Part shown: in pieces, positions 53,927-61,625 of the stretch | Numbering within the stretch: position 1 is the first letter of the stretch | How the letters are laid out: every line of letters starts with the position of its first letter | Assembly (NCBI RefSeq): GCF_000010165.1 | Contig: NC_012491.1 | Span: forward strand, 3,479,501 to 3,543,500 | Reading direction: 5' to 3' | Length of the DNA stretch: 64,000 nt | Source: Brevibacillus brevis NBRC 100599 | Lineage (GTDB): Bacteria; Bacillota; Bacilli; Brevibacillales; Brevibacillaceae | Notes under the pieces: generated by a model | What the model was told of the DNA's origin: nothing | Seen by the model: the letters and a program-made list of their open reading frames with translations, nothing else | The model's database searches: none | Position numbers and translations under genes: made by a program

Positions 53927-54892
53927 TTATTTCATAGAAGTACGATTCTGCAAATGTTGGATCGTTGCCGTTATACCCTCCTCGAAATTCGTCGCAGGAA
54001 TCGGCCCAATAAGCCGTTTATATTTTTCTCCACTAAGAATCAACGGTTTTTCGGTTAAGTACAGCATCTCGACAACCTCCTTCATCACCGGGACGAACAT
54101 CCCCAGCAAAGACAAACCCATTTTCCCAAGAGGAATGACAGGCTTCACGGTGCCACTTGCTTTTTGAGCAATTCGCACAATGTCTCGACCGGAAATGATG
54201 CCTCCACCTGGAATGTGCCAATTTTGTCCATAAGCAAACTCGCGGCAGGCCAACTCTACAATCATCTTCGCTGCATCAGGCAAATAAACAAACTCGCGAG
54301 GAACATGCATATTCCCAATAAAAATCCCAGGTTTTCCAGCCGCAATTGCTTCCAGTGTGGCCCCCAGATACGATGCTTGGTTAGCAGTAGGTCCGTAATA
54401 ATCCGGTAGTCTGACAATCATCGTTCGATTATGATCCCAGCGATTGCTAAACAGCATTTGTTCAAATGCCAACCTGATTTTTCCTTTCTTCGTATGCGGT
54501 TGCTTTGGATGCTCCTCCGTCACTGGTTCCATCTGCTTTCTTCCGTATGGATAGATGCCGTCTACCGCAACTACTTTCATTCCTCTCTTGTTGGCGGCTT
54601 CCATGATCGCTTCGCCAAGTGGGATCAGCTTATTCACCATCTCGTGATAAGGAACGTTTGCACAATGAAATAGTACATCCGCTCCTTCCGATGCTGCTAC
54701 GATGTCTGGAGACCGGAATGCATCCCCGACTGCTAATGACAAATGTGTTGGATTCCCCAATTCTGACGCCATTTGCTCTAGCTTTTGTAGAGAACGCCCA
54801 AAAGCAATCGTTTCAATCCCTCGATTGATCAGCTCTGTCAAAATTGCCGCTCCCGTTCCGCCTGTTGCCCCGACTACAATCGCTTTATTCAT
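53927..54892 (-). CDS. NAD(P)-dependent epimerase/dehydratase-like protein
   Basis: 321 aa from ATG 54892 behind AGTGGAG (upstream ATG at 54907 has no site). Rossmann motif GATGGTGAAI at 8-17, 'ADVLFHCANVPYHE', 'VAVDGIYPYGRK' and 'REFVYLPDAAKMIVEL' place it in the atypical/extended SDR group. Substrate unknown. Next to a TetR gene. Confidence 0.88.
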   Translation of the reverse strand: MNKAIVVGATGGTGAAILTELINRGIETIAFGRSLQKLEQMASELGNPTHLSLAVGDAFRSPDIVAASEGADVLFHCANVPYHEMVNKLIPLGEAIMEAANKRGMKVVAVDGIYPYGRKQMEPVTEEHPKQPHTKKGKIRLAFEQMLFSNRWDHNRTMIVRLPDYYGPTANQASYLGATLEAIAAGKPGIFIGNMHVPREFVYLPDAAKMIVELACREFAYGQNWHIPGGGIISGRDIVRIAQKASGTVKPVIPLGKMGLSLLGMFVPVMKEVVEMLYLTEKPLILSGEKYKRLIGPIPATNFEEGITATIQHLQNRTSMK

Positions 54893-54917
54893 TCGAATCA
54901 TCTCCACTTGTTTTATT

Positions 54918-54985
54918 TGTGATTGATCAATTACTAACTCATTTGAAGAATAACGCTTTAGTTAGTGATTAGTCAATAACTAATT
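54918..54985. promoter_or_regulatory. Operator copies 2 and 3
   Basis: Copy 2 (54918-54939) reads TGATTGATCAATTACTAACT; copy 3 (54962-54983) is the perfect dyad TTAGT-G-ATT-AGTC-AAT-A-ACTAA. Both lie in the SDR promoter and share arms with copies 1 and 4. Confidence 0.6.
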
Positions 54986-55003
54986 ATCTCAATTTTCCCT
55001 CCG

Positions 55004-55510
55004 TTATTCCTCCATCAATTCTGGCATGTCCAAAGCCACTGAAATATTACACAGCATTCCTCTTGCCAAGAAAATAAGCGTTCTCTCTTCCGGATTCGCG
55101 ATGCCCGCTTCACGAAAAGCTGTTAGGACGATCTGACGAACCCCCCGAAATGCTTCGCGCATTGCCTCACGAATCAAAGGCTCTTGAATCGTCTGGGCTT
55201 GCATTTGAAGCAGTATTTCATTTTGATGCGAAGCCAAAATCTTTTCATATGCCTTAATTAAATCTGTTTCCAATTGCTCTTTGGATGCGGACTCCACAAC
55301 GAGACGGAAAGAGTCGATGATCCGCTCCCACGATGCCTCTAATGCTGCCAGTAACAAAGCTTCCTTCGATGCAAAAAACTTGAAAATATATGGCTGAGAA
55401 ATCTTTGCACGCTCTGCCACTTGCGCTGTCGTTGCCCGGAAATATCCGATTTCAGCAAAGACTTCAATGGCAGCAGAAATGATTTCCGTTTTACGATTGA
55501 CCGACGCCAT
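55004..55510 (-). CDS. TetR family transcriptional regulator
   Basis: 168 aa; HTH 'FRATTAQVAERAKISQPYIFKFFASKEALLL' at about 24-54. It is transcribed in the same direction just upstream of the SDR gene; operator copies at both sides suggest it governs itself, the SDR and the ArsR/SRPBCC pair. Starts behind AAAGGGAG. Confidence 0.9.
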   Translation of the reverse strand: MASVNRKTEIISAAIEVFAEIGYFRATTAQVAERAKISQPYIFKFFASKEALLLAALEASWERIIDSFRLVVESASKEQLETDLIKAYEKILASHQNEILLQMQAQTIQEPLIREAMREAFRGVRQIVLTAFREAGIANPEERTLIFLARGMLCNISVALDMPELMEE

Positions 55511-55530
55511 TTCTAGATCGTCTCCCTTTT

Positions 55531-55555
55531 AGTGACTCATCAATAATACCTGATT
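55531..55555. promoter_or_regulatory. Operator copy 4
   Basis: AGTGACTCATCAATAATACC plus TGATT, a degenerate copy with a 3-nt insertion, 20 nt upstream of the TetR start. Likely for autoregulation. Confidence 0.45.
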
Positions 55556-55782
55556 ATACGTCAGTTTGTGGTGGGTTTCAAATGACGTGCAAAACTCCCA
55601 TACAGGCTTGCCATGAACTTCGCGATTGATGATGATGGGCCAGAATGACTGGAATGCTGATAATTTACTTTACGGTAGATTACATTTTTCCGAATTTTCC
55701 ATATTCTATATATTAAATTGAGTTTGTGTGTGCTATCATTGAAATGAAAGTTATATTATCCCATTTAAGGAGGTGAATAACA

Positions 55783-55881
55783 ATGTTGAAGAAACTACTT
55801 CAAAAAATGGGTGCTAACTCCATCATTCCATGCCCTCGGGGGTGCATACCAGCAGGTAAACATTGTCTGTGTGCCAATTAA
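55783..55881 (+). CDS. Cys-rich 32-aa peptide
   Basis: TAAGGAGGTGAATAAC, one of the strongest sites in the window, precedes the ATG by 5-7 nt. The peptide has a short amphipathic basic start (MLKKLLQKMGANSII) and a compact Cys/Pro/Gly end (CPRGCIPAGKHCLCAN), with spacing C-x3-C-x6-C-x-C. No signal peptide, no modification genes nearby. A strong terminator follows. Bacteriocin-like or metal-binding; function unknown. Confidence 0.6.
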   Translation: MLKKLLQKMGANSIIPCPRGCIPAGKHCLCAN

Positions 55882-55896
55882 TGTTAGATAGTAATT

Positions 55897-55943
55897 AAAG
55901 ACCGTCCCAACAGCTATGTGCGTGGCAGAGGGATGGTCTTTTT
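55897..55943 (+). terminator. Terminator of the Cys-rich peptide gene
   Basis: AAAGACCGTCCC and GGGATGGTCTTT pair around a 21-nt loop, followed by T5. Confidence 0.8.
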
Positions 55944-56048
55944 GCGTCAACTTTTCTAGCTCACCAGCTACTCGATTTATTTTCGAAATATATGTTGTGC
56001 CCGGTCGTATACTTTTTGAAAAATGAAACTTGTATAGGGGGAAGATTT

Positions 56049-56186
56049 ATGAAAAAAATTGCTCTGTTTGGTATTGCTGCTGCACTATTTCTATCGCTTT
56101 CATTTCCTAGTGTTAGCAGCGCAAAAGAACAACGTATACCTTGTGAAGTTGACGGGTATTGCGGATGGCCAACCTATAGCGTTTAA
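56049..56186 (+). CDS. Secreted 45-aa peptide with a two-Cys mature part
   Basis: ATG 56049 follows TAGGGGGAAG. Classical signal peptide (MKKIALFGIAAALFLSLS...VSSA) of about 25 residues, then a mature 20-residue peptide KEQRIPCEVDGYCGWPTYSV with two Cys five apart. The size and layout resemble secreted signal or toxin peptides. Followed by a terminator. Confidence 0.6.
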   Translation: MKKIALFGIAAALFLSLSFPSVSSAKEQRIPCEVDGYCGWPTYSV

Positions 56187-56220
56187 CGCCAATACTTACC
56201 CTCGACAAAATCGTACCAAC

Positions 56221-56268
56221 AAGGCTGTCCCAAATGCCATAAATAGGGCTAGGGGATAGCCTTTTTTT
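56221..56268 (+). terminator. Terminator of the secreted two-Cys peptide gene
   Basis: AAGGCTGTCCC and GGGGATAGCCTT pair with one G-T and one mismatch over a ~20-nt loop, followed by seven T. Confidence 0.75.
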
Positions 56269-56438
56269 GTCGTATATCCCCGGCTGATTTGACATTTTTG
56301 AGCGGTTGGACATGACAGGTAACTGTTTGTTATATGCCCAAATTTTTCGCCTACTGTGATATCGCCCTTACATAGCTCCGCAATTTGCATAGCTTGAGTT
56401 TGAGGTTCTTCCTCATACTTTTCAAAGGGGTGATATCG

Positions 56439-56525
56439 ATGGGATTCTTTGACGACAATTTTGCTTTGGTCTTGGTTCTTTTCGTTTTATTAACAATTGT
56501 TGCTTGCAGTTGTGATGAGTGCTAA
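56439..56525 (+). CDS. YjcZ-type small membrane peptide
   Basis: 28 aa with AAAGGGG site. MGFFDDNFALVLVLFVLLTI, then VACSCDEC, matches the YjcZ-like sporulation peptide family: Gly/Phe-rich start, one membrane helix, Cys end. Such peptides are common in Bacilli and expressed late in sporulation. Confidence 0.7.
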   Translation: MGFFDDNFALVLVLFVLLTIVACSCDEC

Positions 56526-56962
56526 TATACCTGTCCAATGTTATGGGCGGCTAAGCTGCCCTCTTCCTCCCTCTTCGAAATCATTGAGCTTTGAGCCCTT
56601 CTTTGTCCAATCCTCCCACGGTACGCTTTCGTAGAAAGAGGATTAGTATTATGGAGAGGATAGCTGAGGACACCCTGTCAGACGACAAAACCTACCATTT
56701 CACCAAAAAGAGCCGCCCGGTTCTTTTCCGAGCGGCTTAACGTCTTCATGTCAGGAGTCTAACGACTTGCGACTACATACTTCCAGAGTATTATATATTT
56801 TACGCCTTTCACTTGCGACTTGCTTTGCATCTGTCATTGCATCAAATGAAAGGTTAAGTTACAATGTGTAAATATTTGCCATTTTATTGAAATTTAGTAT
56901 AATTACCTTTGGTTTATGGATTTAGAATTTGGTCAGAATTGATCAAAAGGAGTGTTCTAGGT
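56526..56962. other. Gap with a minus-strand terminator and one weak ORF
   Basis: A minus-strand terminator (AGCCGCCCGG 56711-56720, CCGAGCGGCT 56728-56737, then T5 on the minus strand) has no convincing gene before it. The only candidate is a 28-aa frame at 56751-56837 (minus; MTDAKQVASERRKIYN...), lacking a ribosome-binding site. It may be a small RNA or a remnant. Confidence 0.35.
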
Positions 56963-57367
56963 ATGAAAAAACAGCTTCTCTCTATTTCACTGTTCGCTTT
57001 ACTCCTCTCTGGCGCACCTGCATATGCTTCCGCTTCTACCAGTGCTCACGTACAAAGTGAACCAAACACAGTCTCCGTTGAGCAACAAAAACAAGCACAA
57101 TCATTCACCAAATATTACTACCTTACTCCTGGGCAGTTAAGTCCAAAAGAAGCGATTTATCTCAAGAAAGGGCAGGAGCTCCGTATCCGTGCAAATGGTA
57201 GCTTTGCTAATTACACCGTTTATAATGCTCAAAATAAACAGATTTGGAGCGGTACGACAGGTATCATTATTAAGGCTGATGAGGACGGGGATCGCTACGT
57301 ACAATTTCAAGCGCCGTATTCTTATCAGGATCAAAATGTAATCGTAGCTACTTATACGATTCAGTAA
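56963..57367 (+). CDS. Secreted hypothetical protein
   Basis: 134 aa from ATG 56963 behind AAAGGAG. Signal peptide MKKQLLSISLFALLLSG..AYA; mature ~110 residues beta-rich with no Cys: 'FTKYYYLTPGQLSPKEAIYLKKGQEL' and 'YVQFQAPYSYQDQNVIVATYTI'. It resembles small secreted cyt-like or calycin-like proteins but no family is recognised. Confidence 0.7.
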   Translation: MKKQLLSISLFALLLSGAPAYASASTSAHVQSEPNTVSVEQQKQAQSFTKYYYLTPGQLSPKEAIYLKKGQELRIRANGSFANYTVYNAQNKQIWSGTTGIIIKADEDGDRYVQFQAPYSYQDQNVIVATYTIQ

Positions 57368-57380
57368 AGCTTGAATAGAT

Positions 57381-57414
57381 TTTAGCCCGTCTTGATAGTG
57401 AAGACGGGCTTTAT
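57381..57414 (+). terminator. Terminator of the secreted protein gene
   Basis: AGCCCGTC and GACGGGCT pair over an 11-nt loop (57384-57410), then TTTAT. Confidence 0.72.
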
Positions 57415-57510
57415 AACGTTTTGCATCACTCTTCCATATAAGCCTTCCACTGAAGAGTGTTACAAGCGTTGACGTTGTTTACCCCTTGTATGAATAAAGA
57501 GGAAACCAAC

Positions 57511-57614
57511 ATGAATTTCAAAAAACCGTCATAGTGATCCGCATCATCGCCCTATCTTTTGTGTCAATTGCATGGTTATTGCTTTTTCAGCAACATGTTA
57601 CCAATCTCCTCTAG
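57511..57614 (+). pseudogene. Possible frameshifted minigene MNFKK...
   Basis: ATG 57511 behind AGAGGAAA gives MNFKKPS and stops. One extra A in the A6 run would open a frame TVIVIRIIALSFVSIAWLLL, a plausible membrane helix. Its 3' part overlaps the FecB gene antisense. Weak. Confidence 0.25.
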
Positions 57615-58523
57615 GAGCATTTCCTTTCCAATTGGGCCAAAGGCTTTGGTATTGAATGTTTCATTGGTAATCTCATAGAGATGGCCTTGTTGAACTGCCT
57701 TGTTGCTTTTCCATACTGGGCTATTCTTCAGTTCTGCGTAAACATCATCCGCTTTCCCTCCGAAATTGACGAGGAACATATGGTCTGCCTGAAAATTCGT
57801 CAGTCCTTCTAGCTCGATCATTTCCATTGTTTTATCTGTAGGTGTTCCAGCTGCCGGCTTTAGGCCGAGGTCAGTGAACAAGATATCTGCATAGCCATAG
57901 TTCCCGTACACACGGAACAATTTTGGCGTTACGGCCAGGAACATAAAGGTCTCGTCGCCGTACGCTTGCTTGAGTTGCTCGCGCATTTCTTTCGTCTTCT
58001 CGTCATACCCAGCCAGCCATTTGTTCACGTCCTCTTCTTGTCCAAACAGGCGACCAATTTCTTTAAACTTATCACGCCATTTGTCCATGTCTGTCTCCAG
58101 AACGACAGTCGGCGCGATTTTGGACAGCTGCTCGTACATCTTTTGCTGGCGGTTATTCATAATAATTAGGTCTGGCTTTGTTTCTACCACAGCTTCTAAA
58201 TTGATAGAGTCATCCCACATCCAGCCAACTGGTTTTACATCTGTCAGCTTATCCGCCACGTGGGACATGATTTTTGTCTTGTATGTATTGGCCGTAGCAA
58301 CCGGCTTGTGTCCCAAAATGAGAAGCTCCTCCGCTGCTCCTGATACGTCAGCAATTCGCTTTGGTTCCGCTGGGATCGTCACTTCCCCCATCAGGTGCTT
58401 GACTACGCGTGTCTCAGGCTTCTTCGGCGCTTCAGCAGCCGTTTGGCTGGTTCCACAACCCGCCGACACGGCAGTAACTACTGCGACCAAGCAGGCCAGT
58501 ACGATTTGTGTTCCTTTTTTCAT
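57576..58523 (-). CDS. Iron-siderophore ABC transporter substrate-binding lipoprotein
   Basis: 315 aa from ATG 58523 behind GAGGAGAAATG. Lipobox VSAGC, then a periplasmic-binding (FecB/FhuD class) domain: 'RIADVSGAAEELLILGHKPVAT' and 'FQADHMFLVNFGG'. Delivers ferric siderophore to a membrane permease that is not in this window. A Fur box lies in the promoter. Confidence 0.92.
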   Translation of the reverse strand: MKKGTQIVLACLVAVVTAVSAGCGTSQTAAEAPKKPETRVVKHLMGEVTIPAEPKRIADVSGAAEELLILGHKPVATANTYKTKIMSHVADKLTDVKPVGWMWDDSINLEAVVETKPDLIIMNNRQQKMYEQLSKIAPTVVLETDMDKWRDKFKEIGRLFGQEEDVNKWLAGYDEKTKEMREQLKQAYGDETFMFLAVTPKLFRVYGNYGYADILFTDLGLKPAAGTPTDKTMEMIELEGLTNFQADHMFLVNFGGKADDVYAELKNSPVWKSNKAVQQGHLYEITNETFNTKAFGPIGKEMLLEEIGNMLLKKQ

Positions 58524-58569
58524 GTGCTCATTTCTCCTCGTCACGTGGTGTTTAGTGTGAAATATCATT

Positions 58570-58587
58570 TGATAATGATTATCATTA
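58570..58587. promoter_or_regulatory. Fur box
   Basis: TGATAATGATTATCATTA fits the classical GATAATGATTATCATTATC box at almost every position. It lies 47-64 bp upstream of the start codon of the siderophore-binding lipoprotein gene, so the gene should be iron-repressed. Confidence 0.9.
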
Positions 58588-58724
58588 TAAGTGACAGAGT
58601 AGATAATCACATATTTGAACTCTTATGTCAATGATTTTTATATTTTTTGTGTATATATAAAAAAGAGCTTGTCCCATTGTCTCTCGACTTTTAGGACAGC
58701 CCCTTCCAACCTAAGGCCAAGTTG

Positions 58725-58895
58725 ATGCATAAAAAGCATGTTACAGATTGGGAATTTCTCCGCATCCTCTTGCTTTTTAATGTCATCGTAGCAATACTAC
58801 TTTGGTTCATAGTTGCCGTCGTGCTCGATTCAACTGTTCTTGATCACGCAACCCTGGATTACCCTATTCCCCTTTTCTTAAGTAATTTCGAGTAA
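58725..58895 (+). CDS. 56-aa small membrane protein
   Basis: ATG 58725 (or TTG 58722) with a weak AAGG site. A basic start (MHKKHVTDWEFLR) precedes one membrane helix (ILLLFNVIVAILLWFIVAVV); the tail is acidic and polar. Stands alone between the Fur-regulated gene and the flavin reductase. Family unknown. Confidence 0.45.
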   Translation: MHKKHVTDWEFLRILLLFNVIVAILLWFIVAVVLDSTVLDHATLDYPIPLFLSNFE

Positions 58896-59013
58896 AGTTC
58901 AATCGAAATGAAACAGCAAAATAACGAAACGAATACTGATTATAATTTGAACTAGGTCTCTTATCTGAGACGAGTATGATAACCTTTCTTTTCTTAGTGG
59001 AGGGAGCGCGATT

Positions 59014-59652
59014 ATGCATAAGGTAGTTGAGCCAAAAATTCTTTACTTTGGGACGCCAGTTGTACTCATCAGCACATTAAATGAAGACGATTCTGTCAAC
59101 TTGGCACCTATGTCTTCTGCATGGTGGCTGAATCAATCATGCATGCTTGGAATGAGTAGTTCATCTCAAACCGTTGCCAATTTATTGCGTGAGCGTGAAT
59201 GTGTTTTAAATCTTCCTTCGTCTGATCTTGCTCATGCGGTAGACCGTCTAGCTCTCCTAACTGGGCGAAATCCTGTCCCGGAACGTAAGGCTAATGTGGG
59301 ATACCGATTTGAACCAGATAAATTCAAAACGGCTAGGCTCACCCCCAAAGATTCGGACCTGATTCGTCCACCACGCGTTGCCGAGTGTCCAGTTCAATTA
59401 GAGGCAATCGTAGAGCAGGTCCATAATTTTGAACTGCCCAGCTCTTTAAAAGCTATTGAAGTGAAGATAATACGCGTTCATATTGATGAACAAATCCTAA
59501 TGACTGGCGAGGAGAACTACATCGATCCTGAGAAGTGGAGCCCACTAATTATGAACTTCTGCGAATTTTTTGGCCTTAGCCCCAAGGTGCACCCGTCAAG
59601 ATTAGCCCCAGTTTTTGGACCTTCTCCAGGTTCCATTGGTAAATCGAATTAA
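59014..59652 (+). CDS. Flavin reductase-like (FMN-binding split barrel) protein
   Basis: 212 aa with GGAGGG site. 'TPVVLISTLNEDDSVNLAPMSSAWWL' and 'LGMSSSSQTVANLLRERECVLNLPS' are the flavin-reductase domain blocks; the C-terminus 'GLSPKVHPSRLAPVFG' is typical of the DUF447-like flavoprotein branch. NAD(P)H:FMN reductase is inferred. Confidence 0.85.
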   Translation: MHKVVEPKILYFGTPVVLISTLNEDDSVNLAPMSSAWWLNQSCMLGMSSSSQTVANLLRERECVLNLPSSDLAHAVDRLALLTGRNPVPERKANVGYRFEPDKFKTARLTPKDSDLIRPPRVAECPVQLEAIVEQVHNFELPSSLKAIEVKIIRVHIDEQILMTGEENYIDPEKWSPLIMNFCEFFGLSPKVHPSRLAPVFGPSPGSIGKSN

Positions 59653-59662
59653 GCATCATTGG

Positions 59663-60129
59663 GTGCTTTTGAGCGCCCTTTCTTTTCGAACATTTTTACC
59701 AGAAGTTAGCGATGAAGCGGAGCGTTTTGGCTTAGGAATTGGAATTGTAGCGTATGCCTCCGAACATACTGAGACAGCCGCTATCTTTTCACTGAGCCAA
59801 AGCAAATAGAAAAATACACGATTACTGCCCGAAGTTATAGAGATGATGTGATAAAAGAATGGCCCAAAGATTGGACTTTTGAAGGCTATGACCAGAATCT
59901 ATCGGAATGGATCATCTTAGATAAACTTCTTGTAATTAAAATGATCAGTGGTCTCGAGAAGGAATTTGAATTACCTTCATCCGAAGTCCAAGATTTCATC
60001 GACTGGTACAATAGCCGTGCAGATGGGCGTGGCAAAGAAACATATATATTCGATAAGGACTTTAACAAGGGGCCTTCTACTTCTAGAAAAGATTATGTTG
60101 CATCAGTAAGATTCAATCGATTGAAGTGA
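59663..60129 (+). pseudogene. Frameshifted hypothetical gene
   Basis: One frame encodes LSFRTFLPEVSDEAERFGLG...TETAAIF and stops at 59807-59809. The other frame, open from 59773, encodes TEPKQIEKYTITARSYRDDV... and ends in VASVRFNRLK at 60129. Joining them by one base at the T4C run near 59785-59790 gives a continuous ~150-aa protein. Family not recognised. A sequencing error cannot be excluded. Confidence 0.45.
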
Positions 60130-60152
60130 TGGAGTATACCAAATAACACGAC

Positions 60153-60191
60153 GAGGCACCTCCTATCGAACAGGAAGGTGCCTCAAGTTTT
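60153..60191 (+). terminator. Terminator of the frameshifted gene
   Basis: GAGGCACCT and AGGTGCCTC form a 9-bp stem with a 14-nt loop, followed by AAGTTTTT. Confidence 0.72.
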
Positions 60192-60309
60192 TGAAGACGC
60201 TGGACTATACAGAAAAGAATAGATGCAACAAATACTAGTGAACGAAGCACAGCTTCTTACAGTGTCTCAATGTCGAATAGCTCACATGGTAAAACTAACT
60301 CCGGTGAGT

Positions 60310-60642
60310 TCATATGAAGGGGCGGTCCGATTCCTCAAATTGGTGGGCGAAGGCATCGATTGAGTCCGGATCGGCAAGATCAAGCTCGCCTAGTTCCGCT
60401 TCAGGAACGGCCTCCATTACAACTTTGGCTTTGTCCAGCGAACGGGCAGGAACGATTACTTGTGCGCCTGCCTTCGCGAGTACCCTCGATACCTCCAAGC
60501 CAATACCAGAATATCCGCCAGTCACAATGGCAACCTTACCGGCCAAATCTACTCCTTGCATGATATCTTCGGCAGTTGTACGTGGTCCGTAACCGGTGTG
60601 CAGCGGTTGTTGCGGTATCCGTTGGTTTGCTTCAATCGTCAT
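60310..60642 (-). pseudogene. Truncated SDR oxidoreductase
   Basis: 110 aa from ATG 60642, inside the end of the MerR gene. Cofactor motif VTGGYSGIGLEVSR (about 39-52) and PARSLDKAK are normal for an SDR of about 320 aa, but the frame stops at DRPFI, just where the usual DRPLHILINNAG begins. A missing base would restore LH, but the rest of the gene is gone. Operon partner of MerR. Confidence 0.7.
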
Positions 60643-61030
60643 AATCTTTTTCCTCCATTTGATGCCCATCCTTGATCTCTTGAAAATACTTGAGCTTGTA
60701 TCGAATGATTTCAGCGGTTGCGCTCAATTCGGATATGCGTTGCTCGATCGCCTCCCGGTGCGCGTCCAACAACGCATAACAGTGCGCATCGTCTTTTAGT
60801 GAGTAGTGCTCTACGTACTCTTTGATTTTCTTCAGTGGCATGTCTGTTCTTCTGAGATGGTTCAAAAAACGGATACGACCGATATCTCCCTCGTCGTACA
60901 TTCGTTTTTGTCCGCCGCCTCTCGTCGGCGAAGCAAGTAGTCCGATTTTCTCGTAATAACGAAGGGTATCCGTAGAAAGCCCTGTCTGCTCTGCAACTTC
61001 GGAAATCGAATACGTCCGTTCTTCGTTCAT
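60632..61030 (-). CDS. MerR family transcriptional regulator
   Basis: 132 aa; HTH 'YSISEVAEQTGLSTDTLRYYEKIGLL' at 6-31, coiled coil 'HREAIEQRISELSATAEIIRYKLKYF'. No Cys metal ligands typical of CueR; resembles the redox/aldehyde-sensing MerR-SDR cassettes (AdhR, YraB types). Promoter with 19-bp spacer upstream; the regulated SDR is broken. Confidence 0.9.
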   Translation of the reverse strand: MNEERTYSISEVAEQTGLSTDTLRYYEKIGLLASPTRGGGQKRMYDEGDIGRIRFLNHLRRTDMPLKKIKEYVEHYSLKDDAHCYALLDAHREAIEQRISELSATAEIIRYKLKYFQEIKDGHQMEEKDYDD

Positions 61031-61069
61031 GAATGCCTCCTTACTTGCTCAACTTTCTCTTGCGTTATA

Positions 61070-61100
61070 ACCTTACTCCTTGGAGTAAGCTCCAAGTCAA
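61070..61100 (-). promoter_or_regulatory. MerR-type promoter
   Basis: Minus strand: TTGACT (-35) and TAAGGT (-10) with a 19-bp spacer, the unusual length that MerR proteins untwist. CTTACTCC-AA-GGAGTAAG (61072-61089) is a perfect dyad inside. The -10 is identical to that of the classical mer promoter. Confidence 0.8.
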
Positions 61101-61152
61101 GGTCTTCCTTGCTCTTTTTCTTATGGGGAGTTAAGGAGGAACTTTAAAAAAA

Positions 61153-61192
61153 CTGTACAAAAATAGCTGCTTACACAGACTATTTTGTACAG
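61153..61192. repeat. Inverted repeat with TGTACA
   Basis: CTGTACAAAAATAG (61153-61166) and CTATTTTGTACAG (61180-61192) are reverse complements but for one A. Three more GTACA motifs follow to about 61270. No gene lies here. Likely an operator array or a structured RNA. Confidence 0.5.
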
Positions 61193-61362
61193 CATGATAC
61201 TTATGTACAGATCCAATTTTGCTTGTCATGTATGGTACAAAAGAATTGAGATTGGTTTTTATGATGTACAAATTTTTTTATAGAGAGACTTTAGGTTCGA
61301 AATGTAAAGGACGTCAGATAACTTTATCTACCTGTTCGAGCAGCTTCGTAGGTCACTTCGAT

Positions 61363-61400
61363 AAAAAAAGCCCCCAACTGCTTTAAGCAAATTGGGGGTT
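61363..61400 (-). terminator. Orphan terminator
   Basis: AGCCCCCAA and TTGGGGGTT pair over a 14-nt loop; on the minus strand T7 follows. It lies about 225 nt after the PH-domain gene with no gene in between, and may close that gene's transcript. Confidence 0.6.
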
Positions 61401-61625
61401 ACAAGAAGTAATACGTGAATAAAAAAGTAGTCTTTAATATAGTAGGATATCAGCTCTATATTTACTACAAGTATATATTAGTATGCATACCTTCTCTTGC
61501 CAAAAAAATAGCTCAGACTAAGTCGTACGCCTTATCCCCAAGAGAATGCCCGCTGATAATGCTTCTATGAAATCGATTCATTCCAGGGGCATTCCATTTG
61601 AATGAGGACGTCTAATCAAGCGAAA

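Noticed and set aside
56751-56837. 28-aa minus frame before an orphan terminator
   Set aside because: No ribosome-binding site and no recognisable pattern; kept only as a remark in the gap entry.
58660-58705. GAGCTTGTCC / GGACAGCCCC as terminator
   Set aside because: Imperfect pairing with no T run; not strong enough to call.
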